The notes: generated from the sequence alone by a model not told the origin. A DNA stretch of 64,000 nucleotides from Enterobacter sp. Cy-643 (GCF_011752815.1 NZ_VWWV01000003.1:186001-250000), one strand, 5' to 3'. Positions 35,142-44,407 are shown, counted from the first letter of the stretch. Numbers and translations: made by a program.

Positions 35142-36731
35142 TTAGTGCTCGCGAGTTTTACGGAAAGTCACGTCAGGGTAACGTTCCTGAGTAATGTTCA
35201 GGTTTACCATTGTCGGGGCGATATAAGTCAGGTTGTCGCCGCCATCCAGCGCCAGCTGAACTTCGTTTTTACGTTTGAATTCTTCAAACTTCTTAACGTC
35301 GTTCCCCTCAACCCAGCGCGCCGTCGCCACGTTGACCGATTCGTAAATCGCTTCCACGTTGTATTCGCTTTTCAGACGAGCAACGACCACGTCGAACTGC
35401 AGAACCCCCACCGCGCCCACGATCAGATCGTTGTTGGCAATCGGACGGAACACCTGCACCGCGCCTTCTTCGGAAAGCTGAACCAAGCCTTTGAGCAACT
35501 GCTTCTGCTTGAGCGGATCGCGCAGACGAATGCGGCGGAACAGCTCCGGGGCAAAGTTCGGAATACCGGTGAACTTCATCATTTCGCCCTGGGTAAAGGT
35601 GTCGCCTATCTGAATCGTGCCGTGGTTGTGCAGGCCGATAATATCGCCCGGATAGGCTTCTTCCACGTGAGAACGATCCCCGGCCATAAAGGTCAGCGCG
35701 TCAGAAATAATGACGTCTTTACCAATACGTACCTGGCGCAGCTTCATGCCTTTTTCATACTTACCGGACACCACGCGCATAAAGGCGACGCGGTCACGGT
35801 GTTTCGGGTCCATGTTGGCCTGGATCTTAAAGACAAAACCGGTGAACTTCTCGTCCGCCGCATCCACCAGACGCGTGTCGGTTTTACGCGGCATCGGAGC
35901 CGGCGCCCACTCAACCAGACCATCCAGCATGTGGTCGACGCCGAAGTTGCCCAGCGCGGTGCCGAAGAATACCGGGGTAATTTCACCGGCCAGGAACAGT
36001 TCATGGTCGAATTCGTTGGAAGCCCCCTGCACCAGCTCCAGCTCCTCACGCAGCTGCAGAGCAAGATCTTCCCCCACCGCAGCGTCGAGTTCAGGGTTAT
36101 TCAACCCTTTCACGATGCGTACTTCCTGGATCGTGTGGCCTTTACCGGTCTGGTAGAGGTAGGTTTCATCTTTATAAAGATGGTAAACCCCTTTGAACAG
36201 CTTGCCGCAGCCGATTGGCCAGGTGATCGGCGCGCAGCCAATCTTCAGCTCGCGCTCAACTTCATCCAGCACTTCCATAGGATCGCGGATGTCGCGGTCC
36301 AGCTTGTTCATGAAGGTGATGATCGGCGTGTCGCGCAGACGGGTAACTTCCATCAGCTTACGGGTACGATCTTCTACGCCTTTTGCGGCATCGATAACCA
36401 TCAGGCAGCAGTCAACGGCGGTCAGGGTACGGTAAGTATCTTCGGAGAAGTCTTCGTGCCCCGGGGTATCCAGCAGGTTAACCAGGCTGTCGCGATACGG
36501 GAACTGCATTACCGAGGTGGTGATCGAGATCCCACGCTGTTTTTCCATCTCCATCCAGTCGGATTTAGCGTGCTGGCTTGAGCCACGGCCTTTTACCGTC
36601 CCGGCGGTCTGGATAGCCTGTCCGAACAGCAGCACCTTTTCGGTGATGGTCGTTTTACCGGCATCCGGGTGAGAAATAATGGCAAAAGTGCGGCGTTTAG
36701 CCACCTCTTGCAAATAAGGAGACAAAGTCAT
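35142..36731 (-). CDS. prfC: Peptide chain release factor 3
   Basis: 529 residues as in E. coli. Translational GTPase that removes RF1/RF2 from the ribosome after termination. G-domain motifs: G1 SHPDAGKTT (20-28), switch II/G3 DTPGHEDF, and G4 NKLDRD. Domains II and III follow ([29 protein letters not shown]). Cytoplasmic. It stands between osmY and yjjG, 100 bp from yjjG, as in E. coli. Confidence 0.97.
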   Translation of the reverse strand: MTLSPYLQEVAKRRTFAIISHPDAGKTTITEKVLLFGQAIQTAGTVKGRGSSQHAKSDWMEMEKQRGISITTSVMQFPYRDSLVNLLDTPGHEDFSEDTYRTLTAVDCCLMVIDAAKGVEDRTRKLMEVTRLRDTPIITFMNKLDRDIRDPMEVLDEVERELKIGCAPITWPIGCGKLFKGVYHLYKDETYLYQTGKGHTIQEVRIVKGLNNPELDAAVGEDLALQLREELELVQGASNEFDHELFLAGEITPVFFGTALGNFGVDHMLDGLVEWAPAPMPRKTDTRLVDAADEKFTGFVFKIQANMDPKHRDRVAFMRVVSGKYEKGMKLRQVRIGKDVIISDALTFMAGDRSHVEEAYPGDIIGLHNHGTIQIGDTFTQGEMMKFTGIPNFAPELFRRIRLRDPLKQKQLLKGLVQLSEEGAVQVFRPIANNDLIVGAVGVLQFDVVVARLKSEYNVEAIYESVNVATARWVEGNDVKKFEEFKRKNEVQLALDGGDNLTYIAPTMVNLNITQERYPDVTFRKTREH

Positions 36732-36831
36732 AATTACATCTTCTGTAAGTGCGCACGGCCTTGAGCCACGCGGCGAGTGAACGTTATTTGGCGGCTATTT
36801 TACCCATCATTGCGGGTTTAACAATCAACAA

Positions 36832-37515
36832 TCATGGCTTACACAGCAGTTGCTCCAGTTCACTTAGCGAGGTGACCTGCCAGGTCGGTTCAATCCCTTC
36901 CGGCGCGGTGCGCCCGTGGGCGTTAAGCCAGCAGGTTGCTATCCCGGCGTTAATGCCGCCCAGAATGTCGGATTCTGCCGTGTCGCCAACCATCAAAACG
37001 CGGTCGCGCGGCGGCTGTGCCATCTGCTCGAAGGTATAGTCGAAAATGCGGCGATCGGGTTTGGCTACCCCTACCTGTTCGGAAATCACCAACAGGTCGA
37101 AATAGTCGCGCAGGCCGGTGCGCTCAAGGCGAGTCTGCTGCAGCGCGGTAAAGCCGTTAGTAATAATGCCCAATTTAACCTTGCCCTTCAGCGCATTCAG
37201 GAGAGAAACCGCGCCAGGCAGCGGGGCGCAAATTTCAGCCATGGCGGATAAAAAGGCATCGTTCAGCTCTGCTGACGGCACATTCAGCCGCCCGGCCCAG
37301 TCCTCAAAGCGCCTGAGCTGCAGCTGCAGCGCGGTAATGGCTCCGTTCTGATAGTCAACCCACAGCGGCTTGTTTACCGCCTGGTACTCCTGGAAATCAT
37401 CTGCGGTAAAGGTCACGCTGTAATCGAGAAACATGCGCTGCAAGCCGCCGAACGCGTCAAAGGTAAACAGCGTTTCGTCCGCATCAAATAAAATCCAGTC
37501 CCAGTTCATCCACAC
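36832..37515 (-). CDS. yjjG: HAD-family pyrimidine nucleotidase YjjG
   Basis: 227 residues (E. coli 225). HAD motif I FDADETLF (Asp nucleophile near residue 11), motif [12 protein letters not shown], motif III Lys in [10 protein letters not shown] and motif [12 protein letters not shown]. The E. coli enzyme dephosphorylates UMP, dUMP, dTMP and non-canonical pyrimidine nucleotides, so it is a house-cleaning enzyme. Encoded 12 bp after rimI in the holD-rimI-yjjG run. Confidence 0.95.
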   Translation of the reverse strand: MWMNWDWILFDADETLFTFDAFGGLQRMFLDYSVTFTADDFQEYQAVNKPLWVDYQNGAITALQLQLRRFEDWAGRLNVPSAELNDAFLSAMAEICAPLPGAVSLLNALKGKVKLGIITNGFTALQQTRLERTGLRDYFDLLVISEQVGVAKPDRRIFDYTFEQMAQPPRDRVLMVGDTAESDILGGINAGIATCWLNAHGRTAPEGIEPTWQVTSLSELEQLLCKP

Positions 37516-37527
37516 ACCTTTTAAAAA

Positions 37528-37971
37528 TTAACCGAGGGGGAGCGCCATCACGATCGCGTCTTCCCGACCTTCTTTTGCAGGATAATAATTGCGACGCACC
37601 GTCGCTTCGTTAAAGCCCAGGCTTTCGTACAAGGTTCTCGCCGCAACGTTAGAGGCGCGCACCTCCAGCCACAGCGTAAACACATCCCGCTTCTCAAGCT
37701 CGGCAATAAGATGCTCAAGCAGCGCTTTTCCAAGCCCTTGCCGCTGATATGCCGGATCAACCGCAATGTTAAACAGCGTGGCTTCGTCGAGAATGACCTG
37801 CGTCACCGCAAAAGCGGCAAGTTTGCCGTCAACGTCCAGTCGTAAATTGAAGTAGCGTTCGCCCTGATTGCTGGCAAACGTTTTTTCACTCCAGGGAAAA
37901 GCGTGGCTGCGCAGCTCAATGGCATACGCCGCCGCTAAGTCATTCGGCGTCAGGGAAGATATCGTGTTCAT
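37528..37971 (-). CDS. rimI: Ribosomal protein S18 N-alpha-acetyltransferase RimI
   Basis: The ATG at 37969-37971 gives MNTISSLTPNDL, the E. coli start region, and 147 residues (E. coli 148). A longer ORF upstream overlaps holD and has no counterpart in the family. GNAT fold with the acetyl-CoA loop VDPAYQRQGLGKALLEHLI (about 72-90) and the C-terminal SLGFNEATVRRNYYP. It acetylates the N-terminal Ala of S18. Its first codons overlap the end of holD by 32 bp, as in E. coli. Confidence 0.95.
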   Translation of the reverse strand: MNTISSLTPNDLAAAYAIELRSHAFPWSEKTFASNQGERYFNLRLDVDGKLAAFAVTQVILDEATLFNIAVDPAYQRQGLGKALLEHLIAELEKRDVFTLWLEVRASNVAARTLYESLGFNEATVRRNYYPAKEGREDAIVMALPLG

Positions 37972-38359
37972 TTTCGCAAATTTGTTGCCACAGCGCCTGT
38001 CGCGCGTTGCCATTGTGATAAAGCTCATCCAGCACAGGAGAAGCCAGCTGCGCGCCGCTGAGCGTCAGCGGCTGCTCAACGCCAAGCCGCCAGCTAAGGC
38101 AGCGGCTATCGGGCGGCATCATCGCAACGCGCTCTGGGGTCAGCTGCATCACTTGCTCAGGGCTTAACGCCATACTGCGTAAAATGTCCTTCACCAGCGG
38201 ATCGCTCAAGGCTGGTAGCGTCTCAGCCACCATCACTAAACGCACGCCCGCGGGCAAAGAAACCGCAATTTCGCCCTGTAACGCCGTCGGACGGCGCAGC
38301 ACCCACTGGGTAATACCCAGTTGCTGTAACTGCCAGTCTCGTCGGGAAGGGGAAGTCAT
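37940..38359 (-). CDS. holD: DNA polymerase III psi subunit HolD
   Basis: 139 residues (E. coli 137), starting MTSPSRRDWQLQQLGITQWVLRRP. The conserved N-terminal helix is the segment that binds the chi subunit HolC, and the remainder contacts the clamp-loader tau/gamma collar. It strengthens the clamp loader's interaction with SSB-coated DNA. The 3' end overlaps rimI by 32 bp in another frame. Divergent from rsmC, 104 bp apart. Confidence 0.95.
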   Translation of the reverse strand: MTSPSRRDWQLQQLGITQWVLRRPTALQGEIAVSLPAGVRLVMVAETLPALSDPLVKDILRSMALSPEQVMQLTPERVAMMPPDSRCLSWRLGVEQPLTLSGAQLASPVLDELYHNGNARQALWQQICENEHDIFPDAE

Positions 38360-38463
38360 AGCGAAACCTGTTGAGAGCGTAATTCGGGCGGCAAATATAG
38401 CAAATTCATCGAATCCACGCCATTAAAGCTCTATAATCCACGCTCTGATTTTCCAGGAGCAAT

Positions 38464-39498
38464 TTGATGAGTGCGTTTACCCCGGCGAGTGAAGTACTGC
38501 TGCGCCACAGCGATGATTTTACCGAGAGCCGTGTGTTGTTTGCCGGTGACATGCAAGACGACCTGCCGGCGCGTTTCGACACCGCCGCCAGCCGCGCCCA
38601 CACCCAGCAATTCCACCACTGGCAGGTATTAAGCGCGCAGATGGGTGAGAACGCACAATATGGCCTGGTGGCCGGTGCGGATGACGTTGCCGACAGCAAT
38701 ACGCTTATCTACTACTGGCCGAAAAACAAGCCGGAAGCCCAGTTCCAGTTGATGAACATTCTGTCGCTGATGCCGGTTGGCACCGACGTTTTTGTGGTCG
38801 GCGAAAACCGCTCTGGCGTGCGTAGCGCAGAGCAAATGCTGGCTGATGTTTGCCCGCTGACCAAAATCGACAGCGCGCGCCGCTGCGGTCTGTATCACGG
38901 TCGTCTTGAGCAACAGCCTGCATTTGATGAAAACAGCTGGTGGGATGAATACCCTCACGAAGGGATGACGGTGAAAACGCTGCCGGGCGTCTTTAGCCGC
39001 GACGGTCTGGACACCGGCAGCAAACTGCTGCTCTCCACGCTGACGCCGCACACTAAAGGCAAAGTGCTGGATGTCGGCTGCGGTGCGGGCGTACTGGCGA
39101 TTACTCTCGCCAACCATTCGCCAAAAGTGCGCCTTACGCTGAGCGATGTTAGCGCTCCTGCGGTTGCCGCCAGCCGCGCAACGCTTGCGGCGAACGGTAT
39201 TGAAGGGGAAGTGATCGCCAGTAACGTCTACTCGGAAATCAACGGCCGTTTCGACATGATCATCTCCAACCCGCCATTCCACGACGGGATGCAAACCAGC
39301 CTCGACGCAGCACACCAGCTTATTCGCGGCGCGGCCCGACACCTGAATATGGGTGGCGAGTTACGCATCGTGGCGAACGCCTTCCTTGCGTACCCGAATG
39401 TGCTGGACGAAGTGTTTGGCAGTCATGAAGTTATTGCTCAAACCGGCCGCTTCAAAGTTTACCGCGCCGTGCTGACTCGAGCGGGTAAAAAGCGCTAG
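38464..39498 (+). CDS. rsmC: 16S rRNA m2G1207 methyltransferase RsmC
   Basis: 344 residues (E. coli 343). A duplicated Rossmann-fold protein. The N-terminal half is a degenerate methyltransferase domain. The C-terminal half is catalytic, with the AdoMet motif [12 protein letters not shown] and the amino-methyltransferase motif [10 protein letters not shown] (NPPF). It methylates N2 of G1207 on the 30S subunit. Upstream of the tRNA-Leu genes as in E. coli. Confidence 0.97.
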   Translation: MMSAFTPASEVLLRHSDDFTESRVLFAGDMQDDLPARFDTAASRAHTQQFHHWQVLSAQMGENAQYGLVAGADDVADSNTLIYYWPKNKPEAQFQLMNILSLMPVGTDVFVVGENRSGVRSAEQMLADVCPLTKIDSARRCGLYHGRLEQQPAFDENSWWDEYPHEGMTVKTLPGVFSRDGLDTGSKLLLSTLTPHTKGKVLDVGCGAGVLAITLANHSPKVRLTLSDVSAPAVAASRATLAANGIEGEVIASNVYSEINGRFDMIISNPPFHDGMQTSLDAAHQLIRGAARHLNMGGELRIVANAFLAYPNVLDEVFGSHEVIAQTGRFKVYRAVLTRAGKKR

Positions 39499-39507
39499 AA
39501 GCGCTCA

Positions 39508-39543
39508 GGTGCCGCTTTTTGCATCAGTCAGGAAAGCGGCACC
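39508..39543 (+). terminator. Long hairpin after rsmC
   Basis: GGTGCCGCTTT (39508-39518) and AAAGCGGCACC (39533-39543) form a perfect 11-bp stem with a 14-base loop just past the rsmC stop. No T-tract follows, so termination may be weak. The tRNA promoter starts 11 bases later. Confidence 0.55.
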
Positions 39544-39553
39544 AAATTAAGTG

Positions 39554-39581
39554 TTGACGAAGCTCAGAAAACATCTAGAAT
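39554..39581 (+). promoter_or_regulatory. Promoter of the tRNA-Leu operon
   Basis: TTGACG (39554-39559), 16-bp spacer, TAGAAT (39576-39581), then a G+C-rich discriminator (GCGCCTCCG). Strong -35/-10 boxes with a GC discriminator are typical of stringently controlled stable-RNA promoters. Confidence 0.8.
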
Positions 39582-39619
39582 GCGCCTCCGTGGTTGTGAT
39601 ACTTCGGTATTACAGGTAT

Positions 39620-39706
39620 GCGAAGGTGGCGGAATTGGTAGACGCGCTAGCTTCAGGTGTTAGTGTTCTTACGGACGTGAGGGTTCAAGTCCCTCTCTTC
39701 GCACCA
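39620..39706 (+). tRNA. leuQ-like: tRNA-Leu(CAG), copy 1
   Basis: 87 bases, GCGAAGGTGGCGGAATTGG start and encoded CCA end. The anticodon loop GCTTCAGGTG contains CAG. The long variable arm (TGTTCTTACGGACG) marks a class II tRNA, and GGTTCAAGTCC is the T-loop. First of three tandem copies, matching leuQPV of E. coli at the same locus. Confidence 0.97.
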
Positions 39707-39737
39707 ACACAACCACGAAAGATATCGTTCGCACTGC

Positions 39738-39824
39738 GCGAAGGTGGCGGAATTGGTAGACGCGCTAGCTTCAGGTGTTAGTGTTCTTACGGACGTGAGG
39801 GTTCAAGTCCCTCTCTTCGCACCA
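39738..39824 (+). tRNA. leuP-like: tRNA-Leu(CAG), copy 2
   Basis: Identical to copy 1 over all 87 bases as far as I can read, with anticodon CAG and encoded CCA. Separated from copy 1 by 31 bases. Confidence 0.97.
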
Positions 39825-39871
39825 ATGCGAAGGCGATATCAAAACTCTTCGGATGCAAATCTGAAAACTGT

Positions 39872-39958
39872 GCGAAGGTGGCGGAATTGGTAGACGCGCT
39901 AGCTTCAGGTGTTAGTGTCCTTACGGACGTGAGGGTTCAAGTCCCTCTCTTCGCACCA
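39872..39958 (+). tRNA. leuV-like: tRNA-Leu(CAG), copy 3
   Basis: Same 87-base tRNA except that the variable arm reads GTGTCCTTACGGAC, restoring a C:G pair where copies 1 and 2 have T:G. A short hairpin (CACTTC / GAAGTG, 39957-39972) directly follows and may end the operon, although its T-tract is weak. Confidence 0.97.
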
Positions 39959-39997
39959 CTTCTTATGAAGTGACTCTCTTTACCTCCCTCAGCTTAT

Positions 39998-40237
39998 TTA
40001 TCTCATCGATCCCAAATTCATCACAATTAACAGCAATCCGCTGGCAAACGCTACGCACGACGGCAGTAAAACAAAGTGTCTTAACGTTTTATGGTAGAGC
40101 ATCAATGCCGTTGCTAGCAGCCCGATAACCACCAGCACGCGCCACTGAGTGAAACTGAGATCCAGACACGCCAGCAGCGCCACGGCTAACCCCGCCACCA
40201 TTACACTCCAGCCACCTTCGAGTTGTCGTTGCAGCAT
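39998..40237 (-). CDS. yjjZ: Small membrane protein YjjZ (DUF1435)
   Basis: 79 residues with four hydrophobic segments (about 10-27, 32-49, 51-58, 60-75). It shares with E. coli YjjZ the start MLQR, the QWR and LYHKxLRH motifs and the LLPSC segment. Function unknown. In E. coli it lies between fhuF and leuQPV and is Fur-regulated. A strong Fur box precedes it here too. Convergent with the tRNA-Leu genes. Confidence 0.88.
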   Translation of the reverse strand: MLQRQLEGGWSVMVAGLAVALLACLDLSFTQWRVLVVIGLLATALMLYHKTLRHFVLLPSCVAFASGLLLIVMNLGSMR

Positions 40238-40253
40238 TTCTACGTCCCATCAT

Positions 40254-40272
40254 GATAATGATAACCAATATC
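40254..40272. promoter_or_regulatory. Fur box of yjjZ
   Basis: GATAATGATAACCAATATC matches the 19-bp Fur consensus GATAATGATAATCATTATC at 17 positions. It ends 17 bp before the yjjZ start codon. Confidence 0.85.
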
Positions 40273-40502
40273 ATATGATAAATTTTCTCAACTGTCAGCG
40301 TAAAAACGTGCGCGGCCTATGGCTGAAATAGCCAGGGTTGACGTGTCATTTAATGACAGATTTTCAGTAAGGTGATAGATTGAGCACCGGCTTTAGTTTG
40401 CCTTATAAAAATTCCAATAGTTGCCAGAAAAGCCGGTCGCTCGCTTTTCATTTATACGACACACACAACACCTGACGCGCTTACCCAAGACACAATCGTT
40501 CT

Positions 40503-41567
40503 ATGACAGCCCAAACCTGGCGAACCTTACTCAAAGCAAAGCAGCAGCTTTCTTTACGTTTATTTTTGCTGCTCAATGCCCTGGCAGCCGTTTTTTCCAT
40601 GCTACTTCCGTTCCATTCCGCCATGCGCATAACGCCGCCCGTGGTGACCATTCTGCTGATTAGCCTGGCGCTGCTTGCCTCGCAGATGATGAATAAGAAG
40701 CAATTGATTAACCTGAATATTGTCTCTTTATTTCTGGGGCTATTGTGGGCGCTGCATATTTTCATTAAAAACGCGGCTATTGAGGATCCGGACACTTCAT
40801 TTCTGGTCATTAGCCTGATGTCAGTGCTTTTTATTGGCGCCATTTCATTTATAAATAACATCGTGGCTTTCCTGCTGCACAGCATCCCCGTGGCGCTGAT
40901 CGTGCTTTGGCTGGGCAACGTTGACCAAGGGTTACAGGCGATTTATTGCTTTGCGCTGCCCGCTGTTGGCATCGCTATTCAGCATATTATTCAGAAACGT
41001 GATGACCGTTTCACCCAGCGGCTGATGAATAAACTGCTGGAAGAAAAAGAGACGCTGACCGACCTCAGCATGCTCGATCCTTTAACCGGCCTGTACAACC
41101 GCCGCGGTTTTCAAAACCGCCTCGAACATATTCAGGCCTCCGGCAACGGCAGCCACTACGTTTTACTGCTGGATATCGACTACTTCAAATCCTACAACGA
41201 CCACTACGGCCATGCGATGGGCGATCAGGCGCTGATCCGCGTCTCGGCGGCTATCCGCGATGCCGTGCGTTCAAGGGATATTGTCACGCGCTACGGCGGC
41301 GAAGAGTTCATGATTATGCTCACCAACATCGACGCTGAACGTGCCATGCAGTCGGCGGAAAGGATCCGCCAGCGCGTTTTCGACCTGGATATTCCGCATA
41401 TGTTTAATAACCAGGTCGCAACCAACGTGACCGTCAGCATCGGGCTTGCCCCGTTCACCGAAGGCAGCATAGATGATGCCCTGAGTCTGGCGGATAAAGC
41501 GCTTTACCAGGCCAAAAACCGCGGAAGAAACAGTATCCTGACGAACGAAATGCTCGCCGTGGGTTAA
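40503..41567 (+). CDS. Membrane-anchored diguanylate cyclase (GGDEF)
   Basis: 354 residues. Six hydrophobic segments fill residues 15-165 and form an integral-membrane sensor of unknown ligand. The C-terminal GGDEF domain (about 185-345) has LDPLTGLYNRRGF, the active-site GGEEF (RYGGEEFMIML) and an RSRD inhibitory site five residues upstream, so it should make cyclic di-GMP and be product-inhibited. No EAL domain. It is absent from this place in K-12, where yjjZ and fhuF are neighbours, and so is an insertion between two Fur-controlled genes. Confidence 0.92.
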   Translation: MTAQTWRTLLKAKQQLSLRLFLLLNALAAVFSMLLPFHSAMRITPPVVTILLISLALLASQMMNKKQLINLNIVSLFLGLLWALHIFIKNAAIEDPDTSFLVISLMSVLFIGAISFINNIVAFLLHSIPVALIVLWLGNVDQGLQAIYCFALPAVGIAIQHIIQKRDDRFTQRLMNKLLEEKETLTDLSMLDPLTGLYNRRGFQNRLEHIQASGNGSHYVLLLDIDYFKSYNDHYGHAMGDQALIRVSAAIRDAVRSRDIVTRYGGEEFMIMLTNIDAERAMQSAERIRQRVFDLDIPHMFNNQVATNVTVSIGLAPFTEGSIDDALSLADKALYQAKNRGRNSILTNEMLAVG

Positions 41568-41654
41568 CCCGACGAAAGACGCCCTGGATCGCAAAAACCG
41601 CCCTCACTCAGCCGTGGCGGTGAATTCACCTTGCCAGAGATATCGCCCAAAGTT

Positions 41655-41673
41655 AGTATTGCTAATCATTATC
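41655..41673. promoter_or_regulatory. Fur box of fhuF
   Basis: The 19-mer ends in CTAATCATTATC and matches the Fur consensus at 15 of 19 positions. It lies 25 bp before the fhuF start, over the expected promoter. Confidence 0.75.
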
Positions 41674-41698
41674 ATTTAGATTACTTCCTGACGAGAGT

Positions 41699-42490
41699 AT
41701 GGCGCTTCAATCCCTCCAGCTCAGCGATGACAGCGGTTGCCTGGTACTTCCCTGGTCTCCGGCGGCAAGTCCGCTGGCAGATTCGCTGCGGGAGCATTTT
41801 GCCGCACACCGCCCATACTTCAACGACATCATAAAATTAAACGAACAGGCGCCCGCCACAGCCATGACGCTCAGAGAGTGGCAGCGTCCCGCCGCATTAA
41901 CCTCCCTGATGGCGGCCTACGGCGACCATATCTATCGCCATCAGCCTCAGCTTGCGCGCGAGAACAAACCGCTGAAGTCTCTGTGGGCGCAATGGTACAT
42001 CGGCCTGCTGGTGCCCCCGACGATGATGGCGCTGCTGACTCAGCCCAAAGCGCTGAACATTGCCCCCGGCCATGTGCGGGCAGAGTTCCACGAAACGGGC
42101 CGGGCTAAATGCTTCTGGATTGACGTGGCTGAAGATTGCCTGGCAAGCGAGCTGCCGCTCCATCTGCGATTGGAGAAGTTCATCGTCGAGGGTTTGATGC
42201 CGGTCGTGGCGGCGCTGGAAGCCAGCGAAGAGATCAACGCCCGGCTTATCTGGAGCAACACCGGCTACCTGGTGAACTGGTTCTTCGGCGAGCTGAAACC
42301 GCTGCTGGATGAGCAAACCCTGGCGGCGCTGGTGAATACCTGTTTCTTTGAAAAACAGCTTTCATGCGGCCAGGAAAATCCGCTTTATCGCACAGTTATC
42401 TCGCGTGAAGGTATCCTGGCCAGACGCACCTGCTGCCAGCGCTATAAGCTGCCTGATGTGCAGCGCTGCGGGGACTGCACCCTGAAATAG
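41699..42490 (+). CDS. fhuF: Ferric siderophore reductase FhuF
   Basis: 263 residues (E. coli 262). It reduces iron in ferrioxamine and other hydroxamate siderophores after import. The C-terminus has the unusual [2Fe-2S] cluster motif C-C-x10-C-x2-C (RRTCCQRYKLPDVQRCGDC). LWAQWYIGLLVPP and AEFHETGRAKCFWIDV are conserved family stretches. Cytoplasmic, loosely membrane associated. Single gene with its own Fur box. Confidence 0.95.
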   Translation: MALQSLQLSDDSGCLVLPWSPAASPLADSLREHFAAHRPYFNDIIKLNEQAPATAMTLREWQRPAALTSLMAAYGDHIYRHQPQLARENKPLKSLWAQWYIGLLVPPTMMALLTQPKALNIAPGHVRAEFHETGRAKCFWIDVAEDCLASELPLHLRLEKFIVEGLMPVVAALEASEEINARLIWSNTGYLVNWFFGELKPLLDEQTLAALVNTCFFEKQLSCGQENPLYRTVISREGILARRTCCQRYKLPDVQRCGDCTLK

Positions 42491-42492
42491 CA

Positions 42493-42516
42493 AACGGCGG
42501 GTTTCCCCGCCGTTCT
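42493..42516. terminator. Terminator between fhuF and the PTS genes
   Basis: AACGGCGGG (42493-42501), loop TTTC, CCCGCCGTT (42506-42514), followed by CTTC. It serves the convergent fhuF and EIIC genes. Confidence 0.75.
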
Positions 42517-42532
42517 TCATTCCGCTAAACCA

Positions 42533-43879
42533 TTAAGCCAGCTGTTGGCTCCCTTCTTCGCTCGCTCTCTGAGCTTCTTCTTTCTCCTGCTCCAGCAGCT
42601 GCTTCTCGTACACTTTGAAGAACGGGAAGTAAATGATGGACGACACGCAGGCCAGCAGAATGACCAGGATAGCCGCACGGAAGTCCCAACCCAGCGCCCA
42701 GGCGGCGCCAATTGGGGCAGGAGCCGTCCACGGCACAACGGAAATCACGCGGCCAATCAGATCCAGTTTCATCGCGCCCCAGGCCAGCACGGCGTTAACC
42801 ATTGGCGCCAGCAGGAACGGAATGAAGAACACCGGGTTCATCACAATCGGCGTCCCGAAGATCACCGGTTCGTTGATGTTAAAGCAGGTTGGGACGATGC
42901 TCAGGCGGCCAATGGAACGCAGGTGGGCAGATTTACTGCGCAGGTAGCAGATAACCAGCCCCATCGTTGCCCCGGAACCGCCGACCACGATAAAGAAGGT
43001 CCAGAACGCTTCCATAAAGATATGCGGCAGAGGTGCACCGGCAGCCAGCGCGCCCTGGTTAAGACCCAGGTTGGTCAGCCAGAACATCTGCAGCATCCCG
43101 GAGACAATCGCCGCCCCGTGAATACCCGCAAACCACAGCAGGTGGGCAATCAACACGGCCAGCAGAATCGCCGGCAGAGAATCCGCCGCGGACACCAGCG
43201 GTTTGAACAGCGCCATGATTGCCTGTGGGATCAGCATATCGAACTGGGACTGAATAAACAGGCTCAGCGGATACAGCGTCAGCACCACAACCAGCACCGG
43301 GATCAGCAGATCAAAAGAGTTTTTGATCATCGGCGGCACCTGGTCCGGCAGCTTGATGCCGATGTTATGCGCCTTCAGGAAACGCATCATCTCTACGCAG
43401 TAAATCGCCACCAAAATTGCGGTGAAGATCCCGGTCCCGCCAAGACTGTCCACCGGCAGCGTGCCTTTGGTTTTCGGGGCCGCAACCACCAGGAAAGCCA
43501 TCAGCGACAGCATGGCGCACATGAACGGATCGAGCCCGTGCGATTTAACGTAGTGTTTACCCAGGTTATAGGCGATCGCCGCACAAATGTAGATAGACAT
43601 GATGCCCATCGTCATATCAAACGGCGTTAAAATCTGCCCTTCAAACTGCTTCGCCAGGTCGAGCCAGGCGCGGGCAAAGCCCCAGGTCGTGGTGGGCGAA
43701 AACGGGGGATAAGCAAATACCAGCAGGAACGAGCCAACAATCATAAACGGCATCGCAGAAATAAAGCCGTCACGAATAGCCATCACGTGACGCTGGGAAG
43801 AAATGCGGCCCGCTATCGGGCTAACGTAGTTCTCAACAAACCGAAAAATTAAATTAAAAGCAGCATGGTTGGAAGACAT
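42533..43879 (-). CDS. PTS EIIC permease, lactose/cellobiose family
   Basis: 448-residue integral membrane EIIC. Recognisable stretches are FVENYVSPIAGRISSQRHVMAIRDGFISAMPFMIVGSF at the start, HLLWFAGIHGAAIV in the middle and the sugar-binding loop CFNINEPVIFGTPIVMNPVFFIPF. Such subunits take up beta-glucosides, chitobiose or related disaccharides. The EIIB gene is 13 bp upstream. No EIIA or phospho-beta-glycosidase gene is nearby, so the transporter must borrow EIIA and a hydrolase encoded elsewhere. Substrate not determinable. Confidence 0.93.
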   Translation of the reverse strand: MSSNHAAFNLIFRFVENYVSPIAGRISSQRHVMAIRDGFISAMPFMIVGSFLLVFAYPPFSPTTTWGFARAWLDLAKQFEGQILTPFDMTMGIMSIYICAAIAYNLGKHYVKSHGLDPFMCAMLSLMAFLVVAAPKTKGTLPVDSLGGTGIFTAILVAIYCVEMMRFLKAHNIGIKLPDQVPPMIKNSFDLLIPVLVVVLTLYPLSLFIQSQFDMLIPQAIMALFKPLVSAADSLPAILLAVLIAHLLWFAGIHGAAIVSGMLQMFWLTNLGLNQGALAAGAPLPHIFMEAFWTFFIVVGGSGATMGLVICYLRSKSAHLRSIGRLSIVPTCFNINEPVIFGTPIVMNPVFFIPFLLAPMVNAVLAWGAMKLDLIGRVISVVPWTAPAPIGAAWALGWDFRAAILVILLACVSSIIYFPFFKVYEKQLLEQEKEEAQRASEEGSQQLA

Positions 43880-43892
43880 AGTGGCTCTCCTG

Positions 43893-44198
43893 TCAGGCTA
43901 TCAACGCGAGTGCATCGGCGAGAATTCTGTCGCCGCGCATCATTCCGTAATCCATAGAGTTAATGACCGTGACCGGGATCCGTTTGGGTGCGGCCTGAGC
44001 CTTAAAATCTTCCAGACGGTATTTGATCTGCGGACCGAGTAAACAGCAATCAAATTCAGGCATAACATCCGTGAACTCTTCGATACCCACCGCCTTGATC
44101 TCAACCTCAATCTGTTGATCCTGGGCGGCCTGTTTCATCCTGTTCACGACCATACTGGTAGACATACCAGCGGCACAGCATAAAAGGATACGTTTCAT
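43893..44198 (-). CDS. PTS EIIB component, lactose/cellobiose family
   Basis: 101 residues. The phosphorylated cysteine is Cys8 in LLCCAAGMSTS, matching the CSAGMSTS active site of ChbB. It passes phosphate from EIIA to the sugar entering through EIIC. Followed by the EIIC gene in one operon. Two LacI-family-like operator sequences lie upstream. Confidence 0.93.
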   Translation of the reverse strand: MKRILLCCAAGMSTSMVVNRMKQAAQDQQIEVEIKAVGIEEFTDVMPEFDCCLLGPQIKYRLEDFKAQAAPKRIPVTVINSMDYGMMRGDRILADALALIA

Positions 44199-44263
44199 AG
44201 ACGACTCTTATTATTAGGTACAGGGGGGTTACAGGGTTCAGTATTCCTCGCGGAATTTATTAC

Positions 44264-44290
44264 TGCAACCGGTTACTGCAACCGGTTTCA
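44264..44290. promoter_or_regulatory. Two LacI-family-type operators upstream of the PTS operon
   Basis: TGCAACCGGTTACT (44264-44277) and TGCAACCGGTTTCA (44277-44290) repeat with a 13-bp period. The second is a near-perfect palindrome of the TGAAACCGGTTTCA type bound by AscG/GalR-like repressors. No LacI-family gene is in the window, so the regulator would act in trans. Confidence 0.6.
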
Positions 44291-44407
44291 TTGATTGTGA
44301 AGGAGATCCAGAAATTTCTGACAAGGCGGGTATGAGATAAGTATAAGCGGTTTACAGAAAGCACAAGCTTATGCGAAATTATTTGCCACCTGGATCAGGA
44401 GAAAATC

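Noticed and set aside
35103..36581. 492-codon open frame on the plus strand
   Set aside because: It is antisense to prfC over its whole length; prfC has complete GTPase motifs and family length. Its composition reflects the complementary codon pattern of a GC-rich gene.
39620..39958. Tandem tRNA array as a site of an integrated element
   Set aside because: The three tRNA-Leu copies are complete, no integrase gene or duplicated tRNA 3' end is nearby, and the same array exists at this locus in E. coli.
42545..43630. 361-codon open frame opposite the PTS EIIC gene
   Set aside because: His/Gln/Arg-rich translation typical of an antisense shadow; no ribosome-binding site and no domain recognised.
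44221..44290. CRISPR-like short repeats upstream of the PTS operon
   Set aside because: Only two units of 13 bp without spacers; best explained as repressor operators.
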